NCBI RefSeq assembly: GCF_046773475.1
Contig: NZ_CP177239.1
Coordinates: forward strand, 1,054,001 to 1,118,000
Reading direction: 5' to 3'
Source of the DNA: Nitratireductor aquimarinus
GTDB lineage: Bacteria > Pseudomonadota > Alphaproteobacteria > Rhizobiales > Rhizobiaceae
Length of the DNA: 64,000 nucleotides
Position numbers and translations under genes: made by a program. Below are positions 25,651-34,187 of this stretch, one piece after another (positions within the stretch are counted from its first letter, which is position 1; the number at the start of each line of letters is the position of its first letter). Below the pieces are notes generated by a model. The model did not search any database, was not told where the DNA came from, and saw only the letters and a program-made list of their open reading frames with translations.

Positions 25651-26475
25651 TTAATCTGCCTGTGCCGAGGCGACCGCGCCGAAATGCACGTCGCCCGCTG
25701 CAATTCTCAATAATGAACCGTCCGCCTCGCGGATGACGAAGCGACAGGCTTCGTCGATGGTTTCGAATGTACCGCGCGCCACACGTCCATCGACACGGAT
25801 GGACACCTGCGCGCCAAGCCCGGCGGCCCGGGTGAGCCAGCGCTTGCGAATGGCTTCAAGCCCGCGCCCGGCATTCCAAAGACGAACGTTATCGACCCAG
25901 GCGTCGGAAAGCGCAAGGAAGAGATCGCCCGCATCCCCTTTGAAACCAAGCGCTTTGAGCGAGGTCGCCGGATAGGGTGTGTTTTCCGGGTGGGCGACGA
26001 CGTTGACGCCAATGCCCACGGCGATGGCGAAGCGCCCATCCGGGAGGATGGACGATTCGAGCAGGATGCCCGAGAGCTTCGCCCCTTCGGCCAGAACATC
26101 GTTTGGCCATTTGAGCGCAAAGCGCCCGCCCGGAAGATCGCCGCCATCGGCAGCGACCGCAATGCGCTGTTCGGGAACGACAGCGAAAAGTGCGTCTGAA
26201 AGTGCAAGGCCTGCCACGAAACCAAGCGTGGCGGCGGTGGCCGGCTCGAAATGGCCGACCGTCAGGAGCGTTGCTGCAAGATTGCCGGGCGGTGTGGACC
26301 ATTCGCGGCCGCGACGCCCTCGCCCGCTCTCCTGACGGGATGAGACGACCCAGAGGTCGCCTCCGTCGCCGGCGCGCGCATGTTCGAGCGCCAGCGCATT
26401 GGTGGAGCTGACGCTCTCATGGGCCTCCAGCCGATAGCCGGCTGCTGCAGCCGAAGGCGCCAGACGAAAGGCCAT
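25651..26475 (-). CDS. birA: Biotin--[acetyl-CoA-carboxylase] ligase BirA
   Basis: Attaches biotin to carboxylase carrier domains. 274 residues: a catalytic domain with GRGRRGREWSTPPGNLAATL near residue 52 and LKWPNDVL near 123. A small C-terminal SH3-like domain follows (RVARGTFETIDEACRF). There is no N-terminal DNA-binding domain, so unlike E. coli BirA it should not be a repressor. It starts three bases after nuoN and very likely belongs to the nuo transcript. Confidence 0.92.
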   Translation of the reverse strand: MAFRLAPSAAAAGYRLEAHESVSSTNALALEHARAGDGGDLWVVSSRQESGRGRRGREWSTPPGNLAATLLTVGHFEPATAATLGFVAGLALSDALFAVVPEQRIAVAADGGDLPGGRFALKWPNDVLAEGAKLSGILLESSILPDGRFAIAVGIGVNVVAHPENTPYPATSLKALGFKGDAGDLFLALSDAWVDNVRLWNAGRGLEAIRKRWLTRAAGLGAQVSIRVDGRVARGTFETIDEACRFVIREADGSLLRIAAGDVHFGAVASAQAD

Positions 26476-26478
26476 GAC

Positions 26479-27915
26479 CTAGAAGAAGGTCTTTGCGGCA
26501 GCCTCGGCAATGCGGCCGACGGGGCCAGCGATCACGGCATAGAGCAGGACGAATGCGCCCGACAGGAGCATGACGAAGCGCAGCTCGCCTGCCATCGGCT
26601 GGAACGCACCCGAGCTCTCGTCAAACCACATGATCTTGATGACGCGCAGATAGTAGAACGCGCTGACCACGGAAGCGACGAGACCGATCACGGCGAGCGG
26701 ATAGAGCCCGGCCTGAATGGCGGGAAGGAACACGAACCACTTGCCCCAGAAGCCCGCGAGCGGCGGAATGCCGGCCAGCGAGAACATGAGGATGGTCATG
26801 ACCGTCGCCATCATCGGATTGGTGGTCGACAGACCTGCCAGATCGTCGATCTGCTCGACATTGGCGTCGTTGCGGCGCATCGCCAGGATGACGGCAAAGG
26901 TGCCGAGCGTCATGGCCAGATAGATCAGCATGTAGATCGCAACACCGGCAACGCCTGCTTCCGAATTGGCGGCAAGGCCGACCAGCGCGTAACCGACGTG
27001 ACCGATGGACGAATAGGCCATCAGACGCTTGATGTTGCGCTGACCGATGGCGGCGAACGCGCCCAGAACCATGGAAGCGATCGACACGAAGATGATGATC
27101 TGCTGCCAGTCGCTGGCAATCGGCTCGAACGCGCTCATGGTGACGCGCACCAGAAGCGCCATGGCGGCCATCTTCGGCGCAGCCGCGAAGAAGGCGGTGA
27201 CCGGCGTCGGCGCACCTTCATAGACGTCCGGCGTCCACATGTGGAACGGCACGGCCGAGATCTTGAAGGCGAGACCGGCAAGCACGAACACCAGACCGAA
27301 GACGAGGCCAAGCTCGCGCTCCGCACCCGTCAGCGTTGCCGCGATGACGTCAAAGCCGGTGTTGCCGGTGAAGCCGTAGACCAGCGAGATACCGTACAGC
27401 ATCATGCCCGAGGAAAGCGCGCCAAGCACGAAGTACTTGAGGCCGGCCTCGGTGGAACGGGCGCTGTCGCGGTTGATGGCGGCGACCACATAGAGCGCGA
27501 GCGACTGAAGCTCGAGGCCCATGTAGAGCGCGATCATGTCATTGGCCGAGATCATCAGCATCATGCCGAGCGTGGCCAGCATGATGAGAACCGGGAACTC
27601 GAACTTGTCGAACTTCTCGGCCTTGGCGAAACCGACCGACATGACCAGCGTCACGACCGAGCCGACCAGCGTCAGGATCTTCATGAAGCGGGCAAAGCCA
27701 TCGCTCACGAAGGCCCCGCCAAAGGCGCGGCCATCGGCCGGGAACACGACCATCAGCGCGATCACGGCGACCAGAAGCGCGACCGCAAGACCGGTCACGG
27801 TGGAGTTGGCACGGGGGCCGGAAAAGACACCGACCATCAGGAGCGCCATAGCGCCCACCGCCAGAATCAGCTCCGGCGTTGCAAGGATCAGGCTTATCGT
27901 CAGATCAGGCGTCAT
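26479..27915 (-). CDS. nuoN: NADH-quinone oxidoreductase subunit N
   Basis: An antiporter-like proton-pumping subunit of complex I, 478 residues with about 14 membrane helices. The conserved charged residues of the Mrp-type core are present in the helix-7/8 region (AVPFHMWTPDVYEGAPTPVTAF near 230). The following stretch is GQRNIKRLMAYSSIGHVGYA near 295. It is the last nuo gene, 15 bases after nuoM. Confidence 0.95.
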   Translation of the reverse strand: MTPDLTISLILATPELILAVGAMALLMVGVFSGPRANSTVTGLAVALLVAVIALMVVFPADGRAFGGAFVSDGFARFMKILTLVGSVVTLVMSVGFAKAEKFDKFEFPVLIMLATLGMMLMISANDMIALYMGLELQSLALYVVAAINRDSARSTEAGLKYFVLGALSSGMMLYGISLVYGFTGNTGFDVIAATLTGAERELGLVFGLVFVLAGLAFKISAVPFHMWTPDVYEGAPTPVTAFFAAAPKMAAMALLVRVTMSAFEPIASDWQQIIIFVSIASMVLGAFAAIGQRNIKRLMAYSSIGHVGYALVGLAANSEAGVAGVAIYMLIYLAMTLGTFAVILAMRRNDANVEQIDDLAGLSTTNPMMATVMTILMFSLAGIPPLAGFWGKWFVFLPAIQAGLYPLAVIGLVASVVSAFYYLRVIKIMWFDESSGAFQPMAGELRFVMLLSGAFVLLYAVIAGPVGRIAEAAAKTFF

Positions 27916-27930
27916 TCGCTTTCGTTCCGT

Positions 27931-29445
27931 TTACTGCGCGGCAGCTGCTGCCGCTTCCCGTGCCATGTCGGCCGACAGGGAGACATTATTCACAAGCGCT
28001 TCGACCGAAACCGCCGTCGCATCGAGGAGCGGTGCCGGGTAGACACCGAAGAAGATCACCAGAACCACAAGCGGGTAGAGGATGAGCTTCTCACGCGCGG
28101 AGAGGTCGAGCATGCCCTTCAGGCTTTCCTTGGTGAGCGAGCCGAAGACCACGCGGCGATAGAGCCACAGTGCATAGGCTGCCGACAGGATCACGCCGGT
28201 CGTGGCGAAGAAAGCCACCCAGGTGTTGACCTTGAACACCGACAGAAGCGTCAGGAACTCGCCGACAAACCCGCTGGTGCCCGGCAGGCCCACATTGGCC
28301 ATGGTGAAGATCATGAACACCGTGGCGTATTTGGGCATGTTGTTCACGAGGCCGCCATAGGCCGCGATCTCGCGGGTGTGCATGCGGTCATAAATGACGC
28401 CGACACACAGGAAGAGCGCGCCCGAGACCAGACCATGCGAGAGCATCTGGAAGATCGCGCCCTGCACGCCCTGCTCGTTCATGGCGAAGATACCCATGGT
28501 GACGAAGCCCATATGGGCGACCGACGAGTAGGCGATCAGCTTCTTGATGTCCTCCTGCATCAGCGCCACCAGCGACGTGTAGACGATGGCGATGACGGAC
28601 AGCGCGAACACCAGAGGCGCAAGATCGATGGAGGCGACCGGGAACATGGGCAGCGAGAAACGCAGGAAGCCGTAGCCGCCCATTTTCAGGAGAATGCCCG
28701 CCAGAATGACCGAGCCCGCCGTCGGCGCTTCAACGTGCGCGTCGGGCAACCAGGTGTGGACCGGCCACATCGGCATCTTCACCGCGAAGGATGCGAAGAA
28801 GGCGAACCATAGCCAATATTGCATCCCCGACGGGAAGACGTGCGTGAGCAGCGTCGGAATGTCGGTCGTGCCGGCTTCCCAGTACATCGCCATCATGGCG
28901 ATCAGCATCAGAACCGATCCCAGAAGCGTGTAGAGGAAGAACTTGAAGCTGGCATAAACGCGACGCTTGCCGCCCCACACGCCGATGATGATGAACATCG
29001 GAATGAGGCCCGCCTCGAAGAAGACGTAGAAGAGCACGATGTCGAGGGCGCAGAACACGCCGATCATGAGCGTTTCCAGGATCAGGAACGCGATCATGTA
29101 TTCCTTGACGCGGTGCTCGACCGAATTCCAGCTCGCCAGGATACACAGCGGCATGAGGAAGGTCGTGAGGATGACGAACAGCATCGAGATGCCGTCGACA
29201 CCCATGTGATAGGCAATGCCGGAACCGATCCACTCGCGCTTCTCGACCATCTGGAAGCTGGGCGTCGACGGATCGAAGCCAGCCCAGATGAAGAGCGACA
29301 GGACGAAGGTGAAGACCGTCGTCAAAAGCGCAACATTGCGAATGTTCCGGCGCGCACCTGCGCCATCCTCCCGGATAAGGAGGATCAAAAGCGCACCCAC
29401 CAGCGGCAGGAAGGTGACCGTGGAAAGAATTGGCCAGTCGGTCAT
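27931..29445 (-). CDS. nuoM: NADH-quinone oxidoreductase subunit M
   Basis: A proton-pumping antiporter-like subunit of complex I, 504 residues with about 14 helices. The core motif is PMWPVHTWLPDAHVEAPTAG near residue 220. The second is QEDIKKLIAYSSVAHMGFV near 300. An essential glutamate lies in the helix-5 region. The start is three bases from the nuoL stop; the gene is tightly packed in the operon. Confidence 0.95.
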   Translation of the reverse strand: MTDWPILSTVTFLPLVGALLILLIREDGAGARRNIRNVALLTTVFTFVLSLFIWAGFDPSTPSFQMVEKREWIGSGIAYHMGVDGISMLFVILTTFLMPLCILASWNSVEHRVKEYMIAFLILETLMIGVFCALDIVLFYVFFEAGLIPMFIIIGVWGGKRRVYASFKFFLYTLLGSVLMLIAMMAMYWEAGTTDIPTLLTHVFPSGMQYWLWFAFFASFAVKMPMWPVHTWLPDAHVEAPTAGSVILAGILLKMGGYGFLRFSLPMFPVASIDLAPLVFALSVIAIVYTSLVALMQEDIKKLIAYSSVAHMGFVTMGIFAMNEQGVQGAIFQMLSHGLVSGALFLCVGVIYDRMHTREIAAYGGLVNNMPKYATVFMIFTMANVGLPGTSGFVGEFLTLLSVFKVNTWVAFFATTGVILSAAYALWLYRRVVFGSLTKESLKGMLDLSAREKLILYPLVVLVIFFGVYPAPLLDATAVSVEALVNNVSLSADMAREAAAAAAQ

Positions 29446-29448
29446 GGC

Positions 29449-31434
29449 TTAGAACGTGCCTCCGAGCATCATCCAGGTAACGAGGGCCGCAACGCCGATG
29501 AGCATGGCGAAGGCGTAGTGATAGAGATAGCCGCTCTGCAGCTTGACGATCCGGTTGGTCACATCGACCACCCGGGCCGAAATTCCGTCCGGGCCGAGGC
29601 CGTCGATGACGGCGCCGTCGCCCTTCTTCCAGAGGAAGCGGCCAAGGCGCATCGCCGGGCGAACGAACAGGAAGTCATAGAGCTCGTCGAAGTACCACTT
29701 GTTCAGCAGGAATGCGTAGAGACCGCTGAACTGCTTGGCGAGCCGCTTCGGACGCTCGGGCGAACGGATGTAGTAGACCCAGGCGACGTAGAGGCCGAGA
29801 AGCATGGCGACGAACGGAGCAAGCTTCACCCAGACCGGAACATGGTGGAACTCTTCCAGCATGTGGTTGCCCGGCAGCGTGAACAGGGCGCCCTTCCAGA
29901 ACTGGTCATAGGCATCGCCGATGAAGAAGCCCTTGAAGGCAACGCCTGCGAACAGTGCGCCAACGGCGAGGATGAACAGCGGCACCAGCATGACCAGCGG
30001 CGATTCATGAACATGGCTCATGACATCGGCGGAAGCCCGCGGCTTGCCATGGAAGGTCATGAAGATCAGACGCCAGGAATAGAAGCTGGTGAACACGGCT
30101 GCGATGGTGAGCATGACGAAGGCGAACATCGCGAAGTAGTTCTCGCCCGCGAACGCACCTTCGATGATGGCGTCCTTGGAGAAGAAGCCTGCCGTGCCGA
30201 TGACCGTCATCGGGATGCCCACGCCGGTCAGCGCGATCGTGCCGATGATCATCATCCAGTAGGTCTGCGGGATCAGCTTGCGAAGGCCGCCCATCTTGCG
30301 CATGTCCTGCTCGTCGGAAACGGCGTGGATGACCGAACCGGAACCAAGGAACAGCAGAGCCTTGAAGAAGGCGTGCGTGAACAGATGGAAGATGGCCGCG
30401 CTATAGAAGCCCGTGCCGAGCGCCACGAACATGTAGCCGAGCTGCGAACAGGTCGAATAGGCGATCACGCGCTTGATGTCGTTCTGCACCAGACCGACGG
30501 TCGCGGCGAAGAAGGCCGTGAACGCGCCGACGAAGGTGACCACCGTGAGCGCGGTGTGCGACAGTTCGAAAACCGGCGACAGGCGCGCAACCATGAAGAC
30601 ACCGGCGGTGACCATGGTGGCGGCGTGAATGAGTGCGGAAACCGGCGTCGGGCCTTCCATGGCGTCCGGAAGCCAGGTGTGCAGCGGCACCTGCGCCGAC
30701 TTGCCCATGGCGCCCATGAACAGAAGAAGACACACGGCCGTCAGCGCCCCGCCCTTGTCGAGCGCGTAGCCGAGGAAGGTCAGGACAGGTTCGCCCGCTT
30801 CTGCGCCTTCAGCCGGCAGATAGGTAGCGGCATTGGCGAAGATGGTGCTGAAATTGACCGAGCCGAACAGCATGTAGATGCCGAAGATGCCGAGCAGGAA
30901 GCCGAAGTCACCAACACGGTTGACGACGAAGGCCTTCATGGCGGCGGCATTGGCCGAGGGCTTCTTGAACCAGAAACCGATCAGCAGGTAGGAGGCAAGA
31001 CCAACGCCTTCCCAGCCGAAGAACATCTGCACCAGATTGTCGGAGGTCACCAGCATGAGCATGGCGAAGGTGAACAGCGACAGATAGGCGAAGAAGCGCG
31101 GCCGATGCGGGTCGTGATGCATGTAGCCGATCGAGTAGATGTGCACCAGCGCCGACACCGTGTTGACCACGATGAGCATGACGGCGGTGAGCGTGTCCAC
31201 GCGGATCGCCCAGGACACATCCAGATTGCCCGAGGTGATGAAGGAAAGAAGCGGAACGGTGAACGCCTCGCCGCTGCCCAGAGCCACCGAGAAGAAGGCC
31301 ACCCAGGACAGAAGCGCGGTGATTACCATCAGGCCGCTTGTGATCAGCTCGGAAGCCTTCGCGCCGATGGAGCGGCCGAACAGCCCGGCGATCAGAAAGC
31401 CGATAAGCGGGAGAAATACGATCGCTTGATACAT
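29449..31434 (-). CDS. nuoL: NADH-quinone oxidoreductase subunit L
   Basis: The distal proton-pumping subunit of complex I, 661 residues. Core antiporter motifs are KSAQVPLHTWLPDAMEGPTP near residue 239 and QNDIKRVIAYSTCSQLGYM near 318. The C-terminal part carries the long lateral helix that braces the other pump subunits (after about residue 540). It lies ten bases after nuoK. An 881-codon open frame on the opposite strand is a codon-bias shadow. Confidence 0.95.
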   Translation of the reverse strand: MYQAIVFLPLIGFLIAGLFGRSIGAKASELITSGLMVITALLSWVAFFSVALGSGEAFTVPLLSFITSGNLDVSWAIRVDTLTAVMLIVVNTVSALVHIYSIGYMHHDPHRPRFFAYLSLFTFAMLMLVTSDNLVQMFFGWEGVGLASYLLIGFWFKKPSANAAAMKAFVVNRVGDFGFLLGIFGIYMLFGSVNFSTIFANAATYLPAEGAEAGEPVLTFLGYALDKGGALTAVCLLLFMGAMGKSAQVPLHTWLPDAMEGPTPVSALIHAATMVTAGVFMVARLSPVFELSHTALTVVTFVGAFTAFFAATVGLVQNDIKRVIAYSTCSQLGYMFVALGTGFYSAAIFHLFTHAFFKALLFLGSGSVIHAVSDEQDMRKMGGLRKLIPQTYWMMIIGTIALTGVGIPMTVIGTAGFFSKDAIIEGAFAGENYFAMFAFVMLTIAAVFTSFYSWRLIFMTFHGKPRASADVMSHVHESPLVMLVPLFILAVGALFAGVAFKGFFIGDAYDQFWKGALFTLPGNHMLEEFHHVPVWVKLAPFVAMLLGLYVAWVYYIRSPERPKRLAKQFSGLYAFLLNKWYFDELYDFLFVRPAMRLGRFLWKKGDGAVIDGLGPDGISARVVDVTNRIVKLQSGYLYHYAFAMLIGVAALVTWMMLGGTF

Positions 31435-31444
31435 GGCCGTATGC

Positions 31445-31756
31445 TCAGCCCTTCATCATGTTGATGTCTTCGACGGCAATGGTGCCGCGGTTGCGGAAGA
31501 AGACGACGAGAATGGCAAGGCCGATCGCGGCTTCCGCCGCCGCGACGGTGAGAACGAAAAGCGCGAAAACCTGGCCGACCAGATCTCCAAGAACCGAGGA
31601 GAAGGCGACGAAGTTCAGGTTGACCGCAAGCAGGATGAGCTCGACCGACATCAGGATGATGATGACGTTCTTCCGGTTGAGGAAGATGCCGAACACGCCG
31701 AGCGTGAACAGGATCGCCGAGACGGTCAGATAGTGTGCAATGCCGATTTCCAGCAT
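31445..31756 (-). CDS. nuoK: NADH-quinone oxidoreductase subunit K
   Basis: A small complex I membrane subunit, 103 residues with three helices. The conserved glutamates of the proton path are in MSVELILLAVNLNFVAF (helix 2) and AAAEAAIGLAI (helix 3). It follows nuoJ by two bases, so translation is probably coupled. Confidence 0.95.
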   Translation of the reverse strand: MLEIGIAHYLTVSAILFTLGVFGIFLNRKNVIIILMSVELILLAVNLNFVAFSSVLGDLVGQVFALFVLTVAAAEAAIGLAILVVFFRNRGTIAVEDINMMKG

Positions 31757-31758
31757 GA

Positions 31759-32379
31759 TCAGATTCCCTCGCCCGTTTCGACTTTCTTGATCTCGATCGC
31801 CGTCTCAGGGGTGCGCGCCACCTGGGCAGTGATGTCCTGCCGCTTGACGTTTTCCTTGTGGCGCAGCGTGAGCACGATGGCGCCGATCATGGCGACCAGC
31901 AGCACCATGCCGGCGATCTGGAAGTAGTGGATGTAATCCGTGTAGAGGATATCGCCGAGCGCTGCCGTGTTGTGGCGCACATCGATCGGCGGCGTCGGCT
32001 GGGCGACCTCGCCTGCGATCTCCGGCGCGAATGCATAACCGCCGAGAACGACGATCAGCTCCGCAGCCAGGATGATGCCCACCAGCGCGCCGACCGGAGC
32101 ATATTGCAGCGCACCGCGCTTCAGCTCCGCGAAGTCCACATCCAGCATCATGACGACGAACAGGAACAGCACGGCAACCGCGCCGACATAGACGACCAGC
32201 ATGATGAAGGCCAGAAACTCAGCGCCCGTAAGAAGGAAGAGACCGGCCGAGTTGAAGAACGCGACGATCAGATAGAGCACCGAATGCACGGGATTGCGCG
32301 CGGAAATGACCATAAAGGCCGCCGCCACGGTTAGGAAGGCGAACAGATAAAAGAAAATCGCCTCAAGTCCTGTCAGCAT
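31759..32379 (-). CDS. nuoJ: NADH-quinone oxidoreductase subunit J
   Basis: A complex I membrane subunit, 206 residues with five helices. The helix-3 stretch with the pi-bulge region is seen as FLAFIMLVVYVGAVAVLFLFV near residue 54-74. A charged C-terminal tail (KENVKRQDITAQVARTPETA) follows. It is separated from nuoI by 223 bases, the widest gap in the operon. Confidence 0.94.
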   Translation of the reverse strand: MLTGLEAIFFYLFAFLTVAAAFMVISARNPVHSVLYLIVAFFNSAGLFLLTGAEFLAFIMLVVYVGAVAVLFLFVVMMLDVDFAELKRGALQYAPVGALVGIILAAELIVVLGGYAFAPEIAGEVAQPTPPIDVRHNTAALGDILYTDYIHYFQIAGMVLLVAMIGAIVLTLRHKENVKRQDITAQVARTPETAIEIKKVETGEGI

Positions 32380-32602
32380 GGTTCCCTCGGTACCTAGCTA
32401 GCCTGCCGAAGCATAACGCCCGGCTTCTGCGATCCGCCCGGCCAGGCCGAGCGTCAAATTAGCGTGTTCCTAGACTGCAAGCCGGCTTGCGTGAAGCCGG
32501 CTGCCGCCTGCGAATTAGTCTCGATGCCCCGATCCGAATGCGGATCGCCTCGAGCGGGGCAGCTGTAGACGGGCGCCCTGCCCCCGTCCACGGGTCAAAC
32601 CG
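32380..32602. other. Unusually wide gap inside the nuo operon
   Basis: 223 bases without a gene between nuoI and nuoJ. It contains GC-rich inverted repeats (AGCCGGCT-type around 32480-32503, and GATCCG/CGGATC at about 32530-32546). None has a T run, so they look like mRNA processing or stability structures rather than a terminator. An internal promoter is possible but not evident. Confidence 0.4.
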
Positions 32603-33094
32603 TCACCGGTATGGTGCGTCCAGCGCGATGTTGCGCGCCAGCTCTCGCTCCCACCGGTCGCCATTGGCGAGCAGCTTGTCCTTGTCGTAGTAAAGCTCTT
32701 CGCGCGTTTCCGTCGCGAATTCGAAGTTCGGCCCCTCGACGATGGCGTCGACCGGGCAGGCCTCCTGACAGAAGCCGCAATAGATGCACTTCACCATGTC
32801 GATGTCGTAGCGCACCGTGCGGCGGGTGCCGTCATTGCGGCGCGGACCGGCCTCGATGGTGATGGCCTGAGCCGGGCAGATGGCCTCGCACAGCTTGCAC
32901 GCGATGCACCGCTCTTCACCATTGGGATAGCGGCGCAGCGCATGCTCGCCACGGAAGCGCGGGCTCACCGGACCTTTTTCATGCGGGTAGTTCAACGTGT
33001 ATTTGGGCGCGAAGAACTGGCGCATGGACAGGATGACAGCCCCGACGAACTCTTTGAGAAGCAGCGATTTCGCGGCCTGAGCAAGCGCAGTCAT
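32603..33094 (-). CDS. nuoI: NADH-quinone oxidoreductase subunit I
   Basis: A complex I peripheral-arm subunit carrying two [4Fe-4S] clusters (N6a and N6b), 163 residues. Two ferredoxin-type motifs supply eight cysteines: CIACKLCEAICP near residue 63 and CIYCGFCQEACP near 102. Two histidine/arginine-rich strands flank them. It follows nuoH by 43 bases. Confidence 0.95.
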   Translation of the reverse strand: MTALAQAAKSLLLKEFVGAVILSMRQFFAPKYTLNYPHEKGPVSPRFRGEHALRRYPNGEERCIACKLCEAICPAQAITIEAGPRRNDGTRRTVRYDIDMVKCIYCGFCQEACPVDAIVEGPNFEFATETREELYYDKDKLLANGDRWERELARNIALDAPYR

Positions 33095-33137
33095 CGTTTT
33101 TCTCCGAAACGCGTTTCAGAATGGATGATGGCCATGA

Positions 33138-34181
33138 TCATGCCATCCCCGTGAATTTCAGGAAGGCCGCGGTTGCGACAACCATGAACAGCGACAGCGG
33201 CAGGAACACTTTCCAGCCAAGACGCATGAGCTGGTCGTAGCGGTAGCGCGGGACAAAGGCCTTCACCAGCGAGAACATGAAGAACACGAGGCAGACCTTG
33301 AGGACGAACCAGATGACGCCCGGCACCCAGGTGAAGGGAGCGAAGTCGAACGGCGGCAGCCAGCCACCCAGGAACAGGATGGTGGTGAGCGCGCACATCA
33401 GGACGATGGCTACATACTCGCCAAGGAAGAAGAGCAGGAACGGCGTCGAGGAGTACTCGATCATGTGACCGGCCACGAGCTCAGATTCCGCTTCGACCAG
33501 ATCGAAGGGCGGACGGTTCGTCTCGGCAAGAGCGGAGATGAAGAACACGATGAACATCGGGAACAGCACGAGCCAGTTCCAGTCGAGGAACGAGTTCGGC
33601 AGGCCGACCATGGTGCCAAGACCGGTGCCCTGCGACAGGACGATGTCCGTCAGGTTGAGCGAGCCGACCGTGAGCAGAACCGTGACCATCACGAAGCCGA
33701 TGGAGACTTCGTAGGAGACCATCTGCGCCGCCGAGCGCAGCGCGCCGAGAAACGGATATTTCGAGTTCGAGGCCCAGCCGCCCATGATCACGCCGTAAAC
33801 CTCGAGCGAGGCGATGGCGAAGACATAGAGAATGCCGATGTTGACGTCGGCAATGGCCCAGCCTTCCGCGACCGGGATCACCGCCCAGGCCGAGATGGCG
33901 AGCACGGAAGCCACCATCGGCGCGAGCAGGAAGACGCCCTTGTTGGCGCCGGACGGAATGACCGGCTCCTTGAAGACGAACTTGAAGAGGTCGGCGAACG
34001 CCTGGAACAGGCCCCACGGACCGACCACGTTCGGACCGCGACGACGCTGAACGGCCGCCCAGATCTTACGGTCGGCGTAGAGGATATAGGCGACGAAAAC
34101 CAGCAGGATGACGATCATCGCCACCGACTGCAGAAGGATCAGAAGCCCCGGAAGGACGTAGGTTGAAAAGAAGGTATCCAT
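33138..34181 (-). CDS. nuoH: NADH-quinone oxidoreductase subunit H
   Basis: The complex I membrane subunit that forms the quinone chamber and joins the two arms. 347 residues with eight or nine helices. Conserved stretches are AVQRRRGPNVVGPWGLFQ near residue 43, MGGWASNSKYPFLGALRSAA near 132, and the acidic loop ALAETNRPPFDLVEAESELVAG (from about 218). It starts six bases after nuoG ends. Confidence 0.95.
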   Translation of the reverse strand: MDTFFSTYVLPGLLILLQSVAMIVILLVFVAYILYADRKIWAAVQRRRGPNVVGPWGLFQAFADLFKFVFKEPVIPSGANKGVFLLAPMVASVLAISAWAVIPVAEGWAIADVNIGILYVFAIASLEVYGVIMGGWASNSKYPFLGALRSAAQMVSYEVSIGFVMVTVLLTVGSLNLTDIVLSQGTGLGTMVGLPNSFLDWNWLVLFPMFIVFFISALAETNRPPFDLVEAESELVAGHMIEYSSTPFLLFFLGEYVAIVLMCALTTILFLGGWLPPFDFAPFTWVPGVIWFVLKVCLVFFMFSLVKAFVPRYRYDQLMRLGWKVFLPLSLFMVVATAAFLKFTGMA

Positions 34182-34187
34182 TCGTCT

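Noticed and set aside
26380..28812. 810-codon open frame on the plus strand opposite nuoN, nuoM and part of birA
   Set aside because: It spans several genuine minus-strand genes and encodes biased His/Arg/Asp-rich sequence.
28819..31464. 881-codon open frame on the plus strand opposite nuoL/nuoM
   Set aside because: It is antisense to well-recognised complex I genes, its translation is charged low-complexity sequence (His/Asp/Glu/Arg), and high GC codon use removes stops from the complementary frame.
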